Shown piece after piece: positions 1 through 7,203 of a DNA stretch of 20,232 nucleotides; within the stretch, counting starts at the first letter, position 1, and every line of letters starts with the position of its first letter. A program made the position numbers and the translations under genes. A model generated the notes under the pieces. It was not told the origin of the DNA and did not search any database. It worked only from the letters and a program-made list of their open reading frames with translations. The stretch comes from Acidobacteriota bacterium (lineage in GTDB: Bacteria > Acidobacteriota > Blastocatellia > Pyrinomonadales > Pyrinomonadaceae), in the NCBI GenBank assembly GCA_024640445.1, contig JAHEEZ010000039.1:1-20232 (forward strand), read 5' to 3'.

Positions 1-656
1 TTCGCGAATGTCCCCGAACGGTACAGAATGACAAGCCCGTAAACGGCGAACGCGATCGAACAGAAGATCAGAGAGGGAAGATGCGTCAGGATCAGAATGC
101 CGTAAGCCAAAGCGAGGCCCGAGGCGGAACCGATCGAAGGCTTCTTCGCGGACCTGTGCAGAAAGAGGAAGCAGAACGGTATTACCGCGCTGGCGGCGAA
201 CTCACCATAAAGGAAGTTGTTGTAGATCTGGTTCAGGTGGTAAGGCGCGAAGACGAAAAGGGCACTTGCGATCAGTGCCTGAGCAGCGGGGAATTCTTCT
301 TTTACCCACAGATATACGCCTGCCCCGCCCGCAAAATAGATCAGGAAGAATACAAGTATGCTTGCTGAAAACCATCCGCCGGTCGCCTCGAAGCCGAGAG
401 CCAAAGCGTAGTAACCCGCGGGAGGATAGAATCTCAGGCCGTAATCGCCGGTATTGTTGTTCGGTTCCTGTGCGACGGAGGGATAGATGTCGCCGCTCCT
501 TATTGAACGGTCTATCGATGCTGCGAACTGGTAATGTTGGGTCAGGTCGTTTCCGAAGGGTATGCCGTTGAACGCCGCGGAACCGACCGCCACCGCCGCG
601 AAGACGGCGATCAGTGCAAAGTGCAGAATCAAAGGCTTCCGGATTGGAAAGTTCAT
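1..656 (-). CDS. Polytopic membrane protein, PTPS-related/COG5617-like glycosyltransferase-type (partial)
   Basis: This gene has no stop inside the window; the first 218 codons are visible and the 3' end lies beyond the left edge. It starts with ATG at 656. That ATG overlaps the TGA of the upstream TPR gene (ATGA), which suggests translational coupling. The protein opens with a hydrophobic helix (residues 8-29), then a polar loop with GNDLTQHYQF (35-44), an RFYPPAGYY segment (75-83), and further hydrophobic helices near 97-117, 126-140, 152-167 and 180-212. An acidic/polar loop after the first helix, followed by a Tyr/Pro-rich segment, recalls the large membrane proteins annotated as 6-pyruvoyl-tetrahydropterin synthase-related, which look like lipid-linked sugar transferases. 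Membrane topology is secure; the family call is from memory of its style, and the substrate is unknown. Confidence 0.6.
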   Translation of the reverse strand, partial: MNFPIRKPLILHFALIAVFAAVAVGSAAFNGIPFGNDLTQHYQFAASIDRSIRSGDIYPSVAQEPNNNTGDYGLRFYPPAGYYALALGFEATGGWFSASILVFFLIYFAGGAGVYLWVKEEFPAAQALIASALFVFAPYHLNQIYNNFLYGEFAASAVIPFCFLFLHRSAKKPSIGSASGLALAYGILILTHLPSLIFCSIAFAVYGLVILYRSGTFA

Positions 657-1597
657 TTGAGCGGAATCTTGGTCTTGGTCCTGTCGAGACCGACATCGCA
701 GCCTTTATCGTCACCGTCAACAAGAACATAGGGAGCGTCGGACGGATCGACAAGATCGCCGTCTTCGTCGATCCTGAAGTCTCTATCACCGGGGAGCTTT
801 TTGTTCACGAGAAGCGGTGTCACTTCTTTCCACGATGCGGGACATCTGCCGTATAGCGTCCGCAACTCCTTGAGCGCTTCCCGAATGACGTCCCGCTCGT
901 CAAAGTAGTCCATCTGCAACAGCCTCAGACGCGCGTTCTCTCTTGTCTGGGAGTCTTGCGACTGATCGTAGATCCGCTTGTAGATCAGCCTTGCGGTATC
1001 CCGGCTTCCCGCGTCGCTTCTCATACGCGCCGCCATCAGTTTCATGAACGGAGGGGACCCGGGTATTTCAGAGCCCTTATCGTAAGCCGCCGCCGCCTTG
1101 TCGTAGTGCTTCAGACGCCACTCAATGAAACCAAGAAAATGGTACAACCGCCATTCCTCGGGATTGTTGCGGATCCCTTTCTCGACGATAGCTATCGCCT
1201 GTTCGGGATCGATAGCGGGAAGCACGGTCGCCCCGTATTCGTAAACCGACATAAAGTGCGGGTCGAGAGTCGCGGCGTTGTCGAGAAGAGGGTAAAGGAG
1301 CCGGGGGTTCAGCGGAGTAAGATCATCAAGGCTGATGGTCTTTTCCGTGCTTTCTACAAACTTGTTACCGATATATTGGAGAGAACGCATCCAGTACCAG
1401 TCAGCGATCAAGCCCTCGAATCCAAGCGAATAGCCTCTCAGACGCTGACCCTGAAGCGAAAGGTCCTCGTCTTCGTATTGTTCAGGCATTTGCGGCTTCG
1501 AGGATTCGAGCCGGTTGCTGAGGAAAAACACCGAAGCAAAGCCCGCAATCAAAACGCAGGCAAGAGCCAGGAACTCGGTTTTTCCGGTCAGTTTCAT
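653..1597 (-). CDS. Membrane-anchored tetratricopeptide-repeat protein
   Basis: The 314-residue protein has one N-terminal hydrophobic anchor (about residues 8-27) after a short basic start. This is followed by an acidic linker and a conserved-looking aromatic stretch with LIADWYWMRSLQYIG (63-77). The middle (about 110-220) has TPR-like helical pairs, for example the EEWRLYHFLGFIEWRLKHYDKAAAAY region, with alternating small and aromatic residues. TPR domains mediate protein-protein contacts; no catalytic motif is visible. It lies 14 nt downstream of the ABC-2 permease and overlaps the next gene by ATGA, so the three are probably one transcript. It may be an envelope scaffold for that system, which is inference. 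No strong Shine-Dalgarno sequence precedes its ATG. Confidence 0.7.
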   Translation of the reverse strand: MKLTGKTEFLALACVLIAGFASVFFLSNRLESSKPQMPEQYEDEDLSLQGQRLRGYSLGFEGLIADWYWMRSLQYIGNKFVESTEKTISLDDLTPLNPRLLYPLLDNAATLDPHFMSVYEYGATVLPAIDPEQAIAIVEKGIRNNPEEWRLYHFLGFIEWRLKHYDKAAAAYDKGSEIPGSPPFMKLMAARMRSDAGSRDTARLIYKRIYDQSQDSQTRENARLRLLQMDYFDERDVIREALKELRTLYGRCPASWKEVTPLLVNKKLPGDRDFRIDEDGDLVDPSDAPYVLVDGDDKGCDVGLDRTKTKIPLK

Positions 1598-1611
1598 AAA
1601 CGCGAAAAAGG

Positions 1612-2385
1612 CTATTTGAGATTTCTGCGGCGAAAGATGACGATCGCGATCGCGAGAAGGATCGCATTGTAGGCAATGGTGTACGCGGCCAGCGCGAACA
1701 GATATCCGGAGTGAGGAATCTCGCCCCGGGCGGCAAGGGTGGTGAATTCGAAGTGCGAAAGATTCGGGAACAGGTAATAAACACCGCCAAAAAAGTATTT
1801 AGCCGCCGGCGAACCCAGATTTTCGGCGAAGTCCCTCAAAGATGCGCTGAAATGGCCGATCACAAACACTAAAAATGTGAGCAGGGCCGAGAGAGCGGGC
1901 GAAGAGAATGACGAGAACAGGATCGCAACGGCGGTAATGATCGTGAGCTCAAAGAAGATCATGAGCACCGTTCCCCAGATAGACATCGCCAGTGCCCCTG
2001 CCTCCACATATAAGAGTGCCAGCGAGATTCCCGCGCCCATTACTGCGGAATTCACAAGAAGCGTCAGGCAAAGGCCCAGATACTTGCCGACGATGAACTC
2101 CCCTCTTCCTATCGGTTTTGAAAAGATCGTATAGAGGGTTCGTTTTTCGATCTCCTTGGAGACAAGGGAAACGCCAACGAATATGGCGATGAACACACCG
2201 AAGATGAGCATCGCGCTCAAACCAATGTTCGTTACGGTCCTGTCTTCCTGTCCGGCGGTCAGGTCGCCAAGAAAAACAGCGCAGCCGGTGATAAGTAGTA
2301 CGAAGACGACAAGATTGTAAAGGACACGGTCGCGGACCGCTTCGCGAAATGTGTTCCTCGAAATCGCAATGATATTCCGGGACAT
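1612..2385 (-). CDS. ABC-2 type transporter permease
   Basis: A 257-residue membrane protein with about six hydrophobic helices. After the first helix (roughly 22-41) comes an extracytoplasmic segment, then a second helix and the signature-like cytoplasmic stretch with SKEIEKRTLYTIFSKPIGR (76-94). That stretch is typical of ABC-2/NosY-type permeases, where a conserved E-R-T-L-Y-T segment precedes the next helices. The family moves polysaccharides, drugs or lipids together with a separate ATPase. No ATPase gene adjoins it here: the upstream neighbour is a pilin separated by a terminator, and the downstream genes are a TPR protein and a membrane protein. The partner ATPase must therefore be elsewhere or beyond the left edge. 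The ATG at 2385 lacks a clear ribosome binding site. Confidence 0.8.
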   Translation of the reverse strand: MSRNIIAISRNTFREAVRDRVLYNLVVFVLLITGCAVFLGDLTAGQEDRTVTNIGLSAMLIFGVFIAIFVGVSLVSKEIEKRTLYTIFSKPIGRGEFIVGKYLGLCLTLLVNSAVMGAGISLALLYVEAGALAMSIWGTVLMIFFELTIITAVAILFSSFSSPALSALLTFLVFVIGHFSASLRDFAENLGSPAAKYFFGGVYYLFPNLSHFEFTTLAARGEIPHSGYLFALAAYTIAYNAILLAIAIVIFRRRNLK

Positions 2386-2481
2386 ATGATTGGCAAAAGT
2401 TAAGAAGGATGTGGTCGCGTTAAAGGGTGGTCGCCCGGGAATCGGACTATTCGAATTCTACAATAACCGCGCAAAAAAAGA

Positions 2482-2518
2482 AAAAAGCAAAATGGGCTCG
2501 AGGCCCATTTTGCTTTTT
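2482..2518 (-). terminator. Rho-independent terminator of the pilin gene
   Basis: A 16-bp perfect stem (2482-2497 pairing with 2503-2518) with a 5-nt loop lies 33 nt past the pilin stop. On the minus strand the stem is followed by a long U-rich run (plus-strand A tract 2473-2486), which makes it a strong intrinsic terminator for the pilin message. The T run on the other side also makes it symmetric, but no plus-strand gene ends here. Confidence 0.9.
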
Positions 2519-2550
2519 GGTCAAAGCTTGTCTGTAAAGACAGGCGGTTA

Positions 2551-3051
2551 CTAGTTGTTAAGCGGCGTAGCGTTGGAAACCACGCGGGTCGCGGCGTCGA
2601 TCGCCGGAAGCGTAAGAGCGTCAGCACTCGCGTAGATAACACCATCCTCAGAAACGAGGAAGTTACGGGTACCGGTCGCCGTAAGGCCTCCAGTCGTCGA
2701 GGGCTGTGCGACTACAGCAAAAACAGACGGGTTACCTGCCACACCTGCTCCATCATACTCATACCAATATCCGCTCTTGGCAGAAGCAGCGGCCGTAGCG
2801 CCAGCGAGTGTGGTGTCGATCAGGTTCTGACCCTGAAGCGTAGCCATGTCAACCGCGAACTGGCCAGCGCCAGCCGTCGACTGATAAGTTACGTCAGCAC
2901 CGTGCATCGTGCGAAGCGAAGAAATAGCGGATCCTTCGTTAGCGGAACGACGAGCGGCCAACAGGTTCGGAATAGCGATAGCGGCGATGATGCCGATGAT
3001 TACAACAACGATCAAAAGTTCGATCAGCGAGAAACCTTTTTGATTTTTCAT
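2551..3051 (-). CDS. Type IV pilin-like protein (prepilin with class III signal)
   Basis: The protein has a short basic leader, then G^FSLIELLIVVVIIG, the type IV prepilin cleavage/methylation site. Cleavage would occur after Gly, N-methylation on Phe1, and Glu5 is present. About 20 further hydrophobic residues form the assembly helix. The mature chain is about 160 residues and contains no cysteine, so the usual C-terminal disulfide of type IVa major pilins is absent. The globular part is Gly/Ala/Thr-rich with an aromatic YWYEYD patch. I chose the ATG at 3051. An in-frame GTG at 3063 adds four residues, and the AGGAG-like element (3067-3072) is poorly spaced for either (3 nt from GTG, 15 from ATG). 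The gene follows a PilS/PilR pair and a sigma-54 promoter and ends in a strong terminator, so it is monocistronic. It could be a major pilin or an abundant pseudopilin. Confidence 0.9.
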   Translation of the reverse strand: MKNQKGFSLIELLIVVVIIGIIAAIAIPNLLAARRSANEGSAISSLRTMHGADVTYQSTAGAGQFAVDMATLQGQNLIDTTLAGATAAASAKSGYWYEYDGAGVAGNPSVFAVVAQPSTTGGLTATGTRNFLVSEDGVIYASADALTLPAIDAATRVVSNATPLNN

Positions 3052-3117
3052 TTTCGTTTTCACAGTCTCCTAAAGTTTTGAAGTCTTTTCTACCCTTTCT
3101 CAGGCAGGACTAGTAGA

Positions 3118-3133
3118 TACAACAGCCGTGCCA
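3118..3133 (-). promoter_or_regulatory. Sigma-54 promoter of the pilin gene
   Basis: On the minus strand the sequence reads TGGCACG-GCTG-TTGTA. This matches the sigma-54 -24/-12 consensus (TGGCACG-N4-TTGCA/T) with a single change, GT for GC in the -12 element. Spacing is exact. The predicted transcript start is near 3106-3108, giving a leader of about 55 nt before the ATG at 3051. The adjacent gene encodes a sigma-54-dependent activator of the PilR type, which is the known regulator of pilA in other bacteria. Confidence 0.85.
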
Positions 3134-3158
3134 TTACTCGGACAAGTCTCCAGGAGAT

Positions 3159-3174
3159 TGTAAACCACTGTAAA
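3159..3174 (-). repeat. Helical-turn-spaced TGTAAA direct repeat upstream of the pilin promoter
   Basis: Two identical hexamers (3159-3164 and 3169-3174) are offset by 10 bp, so they face the same side of the helix. They begin about 26 bp upstream of the -24 element. A protein site is possible but no specific factor is indicated. Confidence 0.35.
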
Positions 3175-3233
3175 AAAGATACTTAAGGGAAGATTCGGTT
3201 TGCGGGCGGCATGGGGGGAAGATCAGAATAGGC

Positions 3234-3290
3234 CGGTTATAACCGTTTTTTGTAATGAAAGGCTGACACAAATTGTCATTGAAGGCCTTT
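3234..3290 (-). promoter_or_regulatory. Candidate enhancer sites (palindromes) for the sigma-54 activator
   Basis: A perfect 12-bp palindrome, CGGTTATAACCG, lies at 3234-3245. A second dyad, TGACA-N5-TGTCA, lies at 3264-3278. They sit about 100-160 bp upstream of the -24/-12 promoter, where enhancer sites of NtrC-family activators usually lie. TGTC-containing elements are also the core of described PilR sites in Pseudomonas. The second dyad is flanked by AAAGGC/GCCTTT (3258-3263, 3285-3290), so it could alternatively form an RNA hairpin at the end of the pilR transcript. No U tract follows on the minus strand, which argues against an intrinsic terminator. Confidence 0.5.
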
Positions 3291-3322
3291 TGTCGGCTGA
3301 TTTAGGCGAAGACTGGAATCTA

Positions 3323-4720
3323 TTAGTCCCCGGCACTTCTCATCTGGGCGGCAAGTGAGCGGATGCTGTGTTTGTCGAGAAGATGGCGCAACGAACGAAC
3401 CGGCATCTTCAGGAGTTCCGCCGCCTTGGTCTGGTTTCCACCAGTACGCTTCAGCGCTTCGACAACATAAGTCTTCTCCAGATTCCCAAGATGACTCGTC
3501 AGGTTGATCCCCTTGTCGGGAAGATCGAACTCGGCGCTGATACGCTCGGGATTATAGTTCGTGATGTGATCGGGAAGCCGCTCGGGCCTGATCTCATCTC
3601 CGCGTTCCAGCGCAACGGCTCTTTCGATCGTATGTTCGAGTTCGCGGACGTTTCCGTGCCAGGTGTACTGTTCAAGCAATTCCATCGCATCGGTGGAGAT
3701 GGTGATGTCGCGGCCGGTCTGCCGGCAGAACTTCTTAACGAAGTGCTCCGTGAGATCGGGGATGTCCTGTTTCCTGTCGCGAAGGGGAGGCAGGTTGATC
3801 GGGATCACGGAGATACGGTAGAAGAGGTCCTCGCGGAAAGTGCCCTCGTCGATCATCGATTTCAGGTCGCGGTTCGTTGCCGCGATCACTCTGGAGTCGA
3901 TCGGCATCTCTTCGTGCGCGCCGACTGGCCTTACTTTTCGCTCCTGAAGAACGCGCAGTAGTTTTACCTGCATCGCTGTCGACATTTCCCCGATCTCGTC
4001 GAGGAAGATCGTTCCATGGTCGGACGCTTCAAAAAGACCTTTCCTGTTTGCCGTCGCTCCGGTGAACGCTCCTTTTACATAACCGAAGAGTTCGGATTCC
4101 AGAAGTGTTTCGGTGAATGCACCGCAGTTGATAGATATAAATGGCTTTTCAGCCCGCGGAGACAGGTCGTGGATCGCCCGCGCGACCAGTTCCTTACCTG
4201 TACCGGACTCGCCGGATACAAGAACCGTCGACTGAACTTCGGCGACGGTTTCGATCATCTGGAAGATCGCCTGCATCTTGTCCGACGCGCCTACTATGTT
4301 CTTGACGCTGCCTCTTTGGCGCTGGGCTCGCTTGAACGCCTGGTTTTCCTTTATGAGGTCCTGTTTCTCCAGTGTCTTCGACACGATAAGTTTGAGTTCT
4401 TCGACGTCGAAAGGCTTCTGTATAAAATCGTCCGCCCCCAGTATGAACGCATCCCGGGCCGTGTCGACGGTCGCAAAGGCGGTCATCAGGATCACTCCAA
4501 TGTCGGGAAGCAGTTCGCGCGCCTCACGCAGAAGATCGATCCCGTTCATATCCGGCATGCGGACGTCCGAGATGATTATGTCGGCAGGTTCTTCATGAAG
4601 GAGGTCCATCGCCTCACGCCCGTTCCTCGCGGTCCGAAGGCGGTGCCCGCCGCCCTCAAAAACCATGCTGAGAAGCTGTCTGTAGCTTTGTTCGTCGTCA
4701 ACTATAAGAATGTTAGCCAT
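3323..4720 (-). CDS. pilR: Sigma-54-dependent response regulator, PilR type
   Basis: The 465-residue protein has three domains. The receiver (about 1-120) has acidic pocket D8/D9, phosphoacceptor D52, T80 and K102. The AAA+ sigma-54 interaction domain has Walker A GESGTGKE (about 169-176), the GAFTGA loop that contacts sigma-54, Walker B TIFLDEIGEM and an arginine-finger region. The C-terminal Fis-type helix-turn-helix reads NQTKAAELLKMPVRSLRHLL. The RSLRHLL recognition helix resembles that of PilR rather than NtrC. All key residues are present, so it should be an active enhancer-binding protein. It follows the PAS kinase gene by 125 nt and precedes the pilin, whose sigma-54 promoter is its likely target. 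An AAAGG element sits about 7 nt before the ATG. Confidence 0.9.
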   Translation of the reverse strand: MANILIVDDEQSYRQLLSMVFEGGGHRLRTARNGREAMDLLHEEPADIIISDVRMPDMNGIDLLREARELLPDIGVILMTAFATVDTARDAFILGADDFIQKPFDVEELKLIVSKTLEKQDLIKENQAFKRAQRQRGSVKNIVGASDKMQAIFQMIETVAEVQSTVLVSGESGTGKELVARAIHDLSPRAEKPFISINCGAFTETLLESELFGYVKGAFTGATANRKGLFEASDHGTIFLDEIGEMSTAMQVKLLRVLQERKVRPVGAHEEMPIDSRVIAATNRDLKSMIDEGTFREDLFYRISVIPINLPPLRDRKQDIPDLTEHFVKKFCRQTGRDITISTDAMELLEQYTWHGNVRELEHTIERAVALERGDEIRPERLPDHITNYNPERISAEFDLPDKGINLTSHLGNLEKTYVVEALKRTGGNQTKAAELLKMPVRSLRHLLDKHSIRSLAAQMRSAGD

Positions 4721-4845
4721 TTCGGACCTTTACTGAATTGAATTGAAGTGACCTGGTGATGGGAACGGCTGTAGCGGATCAACTGAAAGTTCGGGAGCGG
4801 ATCCGGCCGCTATTTGTTCATTCTCCCAAAAAAGAATGTCTTGTT
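4721..4845 (-). other. Spacer between kinase and regulator genes with two small dyads
   Basis: The 125-nt gap holds AGCGG-N6-CCGCT (4796-4811) and CATTCT-N8-AGAATG (4819-4838). Both are short and neither has a proper U tract, so I do not call a terminator. No convincing promoter was seen. The two genes may still be co-transcribed. Confidence 0.3.
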
Positions 4846-6606
4846 TCAAGAGGAGACCTTTTCTCCTTTGTCCTCGCGTACATTTAGGAACTCCTTTAGG
4901 GGCGAAGCGGCAGATCCCTCTGTTTCCTTGTTTTCCTGCGCCTTCAGAGGCCGAACGGCGTAGTCCTTGGGCAGTTCAAGTGTGATCTTGGTGCCAGCGT
5001 CCTCTTTGCTCGAAACGCTTATCGACCCGTTGTGGTCGCGGACGATCTGGTAGACGATCGAAAGACCGAGTCCGGTGCCGCCGGTCGTCGAAGTCGAGAA
5101 GGGCTCGAAGAGTTGTTCGACCTGTTCGCGGGGCATCCCGCAGCCGGTGTCGGAAAAGACGATCCTCACCCGGCCATTCCTTAGTTCTTCAAGCCTGATC
5201 CTGAAAGTGCCTCCATCGGGCATCGCCTGGACGGCGTTTCTCGCGAGGTTCCAGAAGATCTGCTTCAATTGCGAAACGTCGCCGTTTACGAACACAGGAT
5301 CTTTTGGCAATTCGGCTTCCAGTACGTGATTTTCACTGATCTCAGGGCTGTGCTTCAGGAGCGTGACGGTGTCCTGAATTGCTTCGGATACGTCCAGTTC
5401 GGCAAATGTGCCGGTGGCGGGACGCGCGTATTTGAGGAAGTTTGTGATGATGGAGTTCAGCCGGTCCGATTCGCGGAGTATTATCTCCATCAAGTTCGCC
5501 TGGGAAGATTCCTTCTCGGTTCGGGATTCCATTATCTGGATCGCGCCCCGCATCGCGCCCAGCGGGTTCCTTATCTCGTGCGCTAATCCGGCAGCGACCC
5601 TTCCAACCGCGGCAAGGCGGTCTTTGCGGCGCACGCTTTCTTCCATCGAGCGGATATCGGTAAGGTCCTGGAACGTGATGATCAGCCCGGTCTTTTCTCC
5701 GCTCTCCGCAGTAAGCGGAGATATGCTGAAACCGATCTGAACGACGAACCCATCGGGGGTCGTAAAGCCCATTTCGTGGCGCGCTCTCTGTTCTTCGTTG
5801 TTTCCGTCCCTCAACGCCATCCCGATCTCGCGGCCGATATCGCCAAGAATGTAGTAAATGGACCTTCCGTAAACATCTCCCGCTTTGTAGCCGGTTATCT
5901 CCTCGGCCATCGAATTGAATGTGTATATGTTGCCTTCAAGATCGATCGTAATGAGTCCCGATCGTATGGATTCGACGATTCGCTCGTGAAGCAGCCGGAG
6001 ATTCGCCAGTGATTTGGTGGTTTCCTTGAGTTTTTCCCCTGAGGAATAACGTTCGGAAAGCCTCGCGGAGAGCAGGCCGACAACCAGAAACGCGACATCG
6101 TTGAAGGTGACGATCTGCAAGACCTTTGAAAACGCTGGCGCGGGAGAGAAGGAACCTATGACAGAAAGCGAAGTCAGAGCAGCGAGGGTCGTGAATAGTA
6201 ATACGCACAACGAGGCGAAGATCAGGGTCCGGGTTCCGGTCAGAAATACGCTCGCCACACTGATAAGAATGATATAGAGAGTTATGTAAGGCGATGTCAG
6301 ATCACCTGTCCGCCAGACAAGCCAGGTGATCAGGAGTGCGTCCAGAAAGAACTGGGTCCTGATTTGCCACGCGTAATTGTCGCTGAGCCTTAAGAAGAAG
6401 AAGTAAACGACGGTCAGTCCGACGGAAATCACGAAGATCAGGAACAGGCCCTGCGGAAAGTCATCCCACGAAAGCTTCAGATGCCCGCTGTTCCAGACCC
6501 AAGTCGCGACAAGCAGAAGGAAGACCGCCATCAGACGGCCGATTATCAATGTCTGAAGTTTCTGGTTGAGGCTAAGATTTCCGGGAAGATATTTTTCCGT
6601 TTTCAT
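4846..6606 (-). CDS. pilS: PAS-domain membrane sensor histidine kinase, PilS type
   Basis: A 586-residue kinase. The N-terminal about 185 residues contain six hydrophobic helices (near 21-37, 52-72, 86-98, 105-122, 127-150 and 165-182), the membrane sensor layout of PilS. A PAS domain follows (about 205-320). The HisKA dimerisation box is AHEIRNPLGAM with phospho-accepting H343. The HATPase domain has N box FWNLARNAVQAM (N453/N457), G1 DTGCGM (486-491) and G2 GGTGLGLS (509-516). All catalytic motifs are intact. The tail past about 550 is charged and unconserved-looking. It most likely phosphorylates the adjacent PilR-like regulator. In PilS/PilR systems of other bacteria the kinase senses pilin levels in the membrane; that function here is inference. 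Confidence 0.88.
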   Translation of the reverse strand: MKTEKYLPGNLSLNQKLQTLIIGRLMAVFLLLVATWVWNSGHLKLSWDDFPQGLFLIFVISVGLTVVYFFFLRLSDNYAWQIRTQFFLDALLITWLVWRTGDLTSPYITLYIILISVASVFLTGTRTLIFASLCVLLFTTLAALTSLSVIGSFSPAPAFSKVLQIVTFNDVAFLVVGLLSARLSERYSSGEKLKETTKSLANLRLLHERIVESIRSGLITIDLEGNIYTFNSMAEEITGYKAGDVYGRSIYYILGDIGREIGMALRDGNNEEQRARHEMGFTTPDGFVVQIGFSISPLTAESGEKTGLIITFQDLTDIRSMEESVRRKDRLAAVGRVAAGLAHEIRNPLGAMRGAIQIMESRTEKESSQANLMEIILRESDRLNSIITNFLKYARPATGTFAELDVSEAIQDTVTLLKHSPEISENHVLEAELPKDPVFVNGDVSQLKQIFWNLARNAVQAMPDGGTFRIRLEELRNGRVRIVFSDTGCGMPREQVEQLFEPFSTSTTGGTGLGLSIVYQIVRDHNGSISVSSKEDAGTKITLELPKDYAVRPLKAQENKETEGSAASPLKEFLNVREDKGEKVSS

Positions 6607-6665
6607 CTTTTGAAGATCGCGCCGAGATTAACTAAGATTCAAACGACTCTACTGTGAAGGTAATT

Positions 6666-7022
6666 ATGGAAGATCGATTTGACCGGCGTCCCTGGGGGAG
6701 CTACACGATCCTTGACGAGGGACCTGAATATAAAGTTAAGAGGATCGAGGTTTTGCCTCAGAAACGTTTGAGCTATCAGAAGCACGCAAGACGCTCCGAG
6801 CATTGGTTCATCGTGCGTGGTACAGCTAAAGTAACATTAAACGGTGTTGAAATGCTAGTTGAATGCGGGGAAGCGGTAGACATTCCCGTGGGCACGGCAC
6901 ACCGGGTTGAGAACCCTCACGGGGAGCTCGATCTTGTCTTTATCGAGACCCAGACGGGCGATTATTTCGGCGAGGACGATATCGTTCGTCTGGAGGACGA
7001 TTTCGGAAGGAGTGAATCGTGA
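6666..7022 (+). CDS. Cupin, mannose-6-phosphate isomerase type II-like
   Basis: A 118-residue single-domain cupin. It begins with RPWGSY, the usual opening of the mannose-6-phosphate isomerase cupin that forms the C-terminal part of bifunctional ManC/AlgA enzymes. The metal-binding set is visible as Q38, H40, E45 and H79 within YQKHARRSEHW and PVGTAHRVEN. It ends with QTGDYFGEDDIVRLEDDFGR, a signature stretch of this family. I chose the ATG at 6666 because GAAGG lies 5 nt before it; an in-frame GTG at 6654 adds four residues. The likely role is sugar-phosphate isomerisation for GDP-mannose-type precursors, consistent with nearby LPS genes, though stand-alone cupins of this type are not all characterised. 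It is divergent from the PilS gene, with under 60 nt between. Confidence 0.8.
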   Translation: MEDRFDRRPWGSYTILDEGPEYKVKRIEVLPQKRLSYQKHARRSEHWFIVRGTAKVTLNGVEMLVECGEAVDIPVGTAHRVENPHGELDLVFIETQTGDYFGEDDIVRLEDDFGRSES

Positions 7023-7032
7023 ATGGTGAATG
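7012..7032 (+). repeat. Tandem heptamer GTGAATN x3 across the cupin stop codon
   Basis: Three heptamers (GTGAATC, GTGAATG, GTGAATG) run head to tail at 7012-7032. They encode the cupin's last Glu-Ser and its TGA. A related GAATGGTG follows. Gain or loss of a unit would change the C-terminal frame, but the stop recurs early. Confidence 0.6.
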
Positions 7033-7043
7033 GAATGGTGCGA

Positions 7044-7192
7044 AGTAGGGGCAGGACCTGTGCCTGCCCAATGCGCCGGACGGTACGGGAAATTATGAGA
7101 ATCAGAAGATGGACACAGATGAGTCAGAAGCCCGACAGTGAGGAGGGGTTCATGTAAGAAGTCAGGAATGATAGTAGGGGCAGGGATTGCCC
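7044..7192 (+). repeat. Pair of REP-like palindromic units in the spacer
   Basis: The 12-mer AGTAGGGGCAGG occurs at 7044-7055 and 7173-7184. Each copy starts a hairpin: GGGCAGG-N7-CCTGCCC (7049-7069) and GGGCA-N5-TGCCC (7178-7192). Such GGGGCA-headed palindromes are typical dispersed intergenic repeats. No U tract follows, so they are not standard terminators. The 180-nt spacer shows no gene. Confidence 0.55.
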
Positions 7193-7203
7193 GATCGCAC
7201 TTT

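Noticed and set aside
956..1672. 238-codon open frame on the plus strand
   Set aside because: It lies antisense over the TPR protein and the permease end, which have clear protein features; its residues show no domain and are Arg/Pro-rich as expected of an antisense shadow.
4016..4741. 241-codon open frame on the plus strand
   Set aside because: Antisense to the fully motif-complete PilR-like gene.
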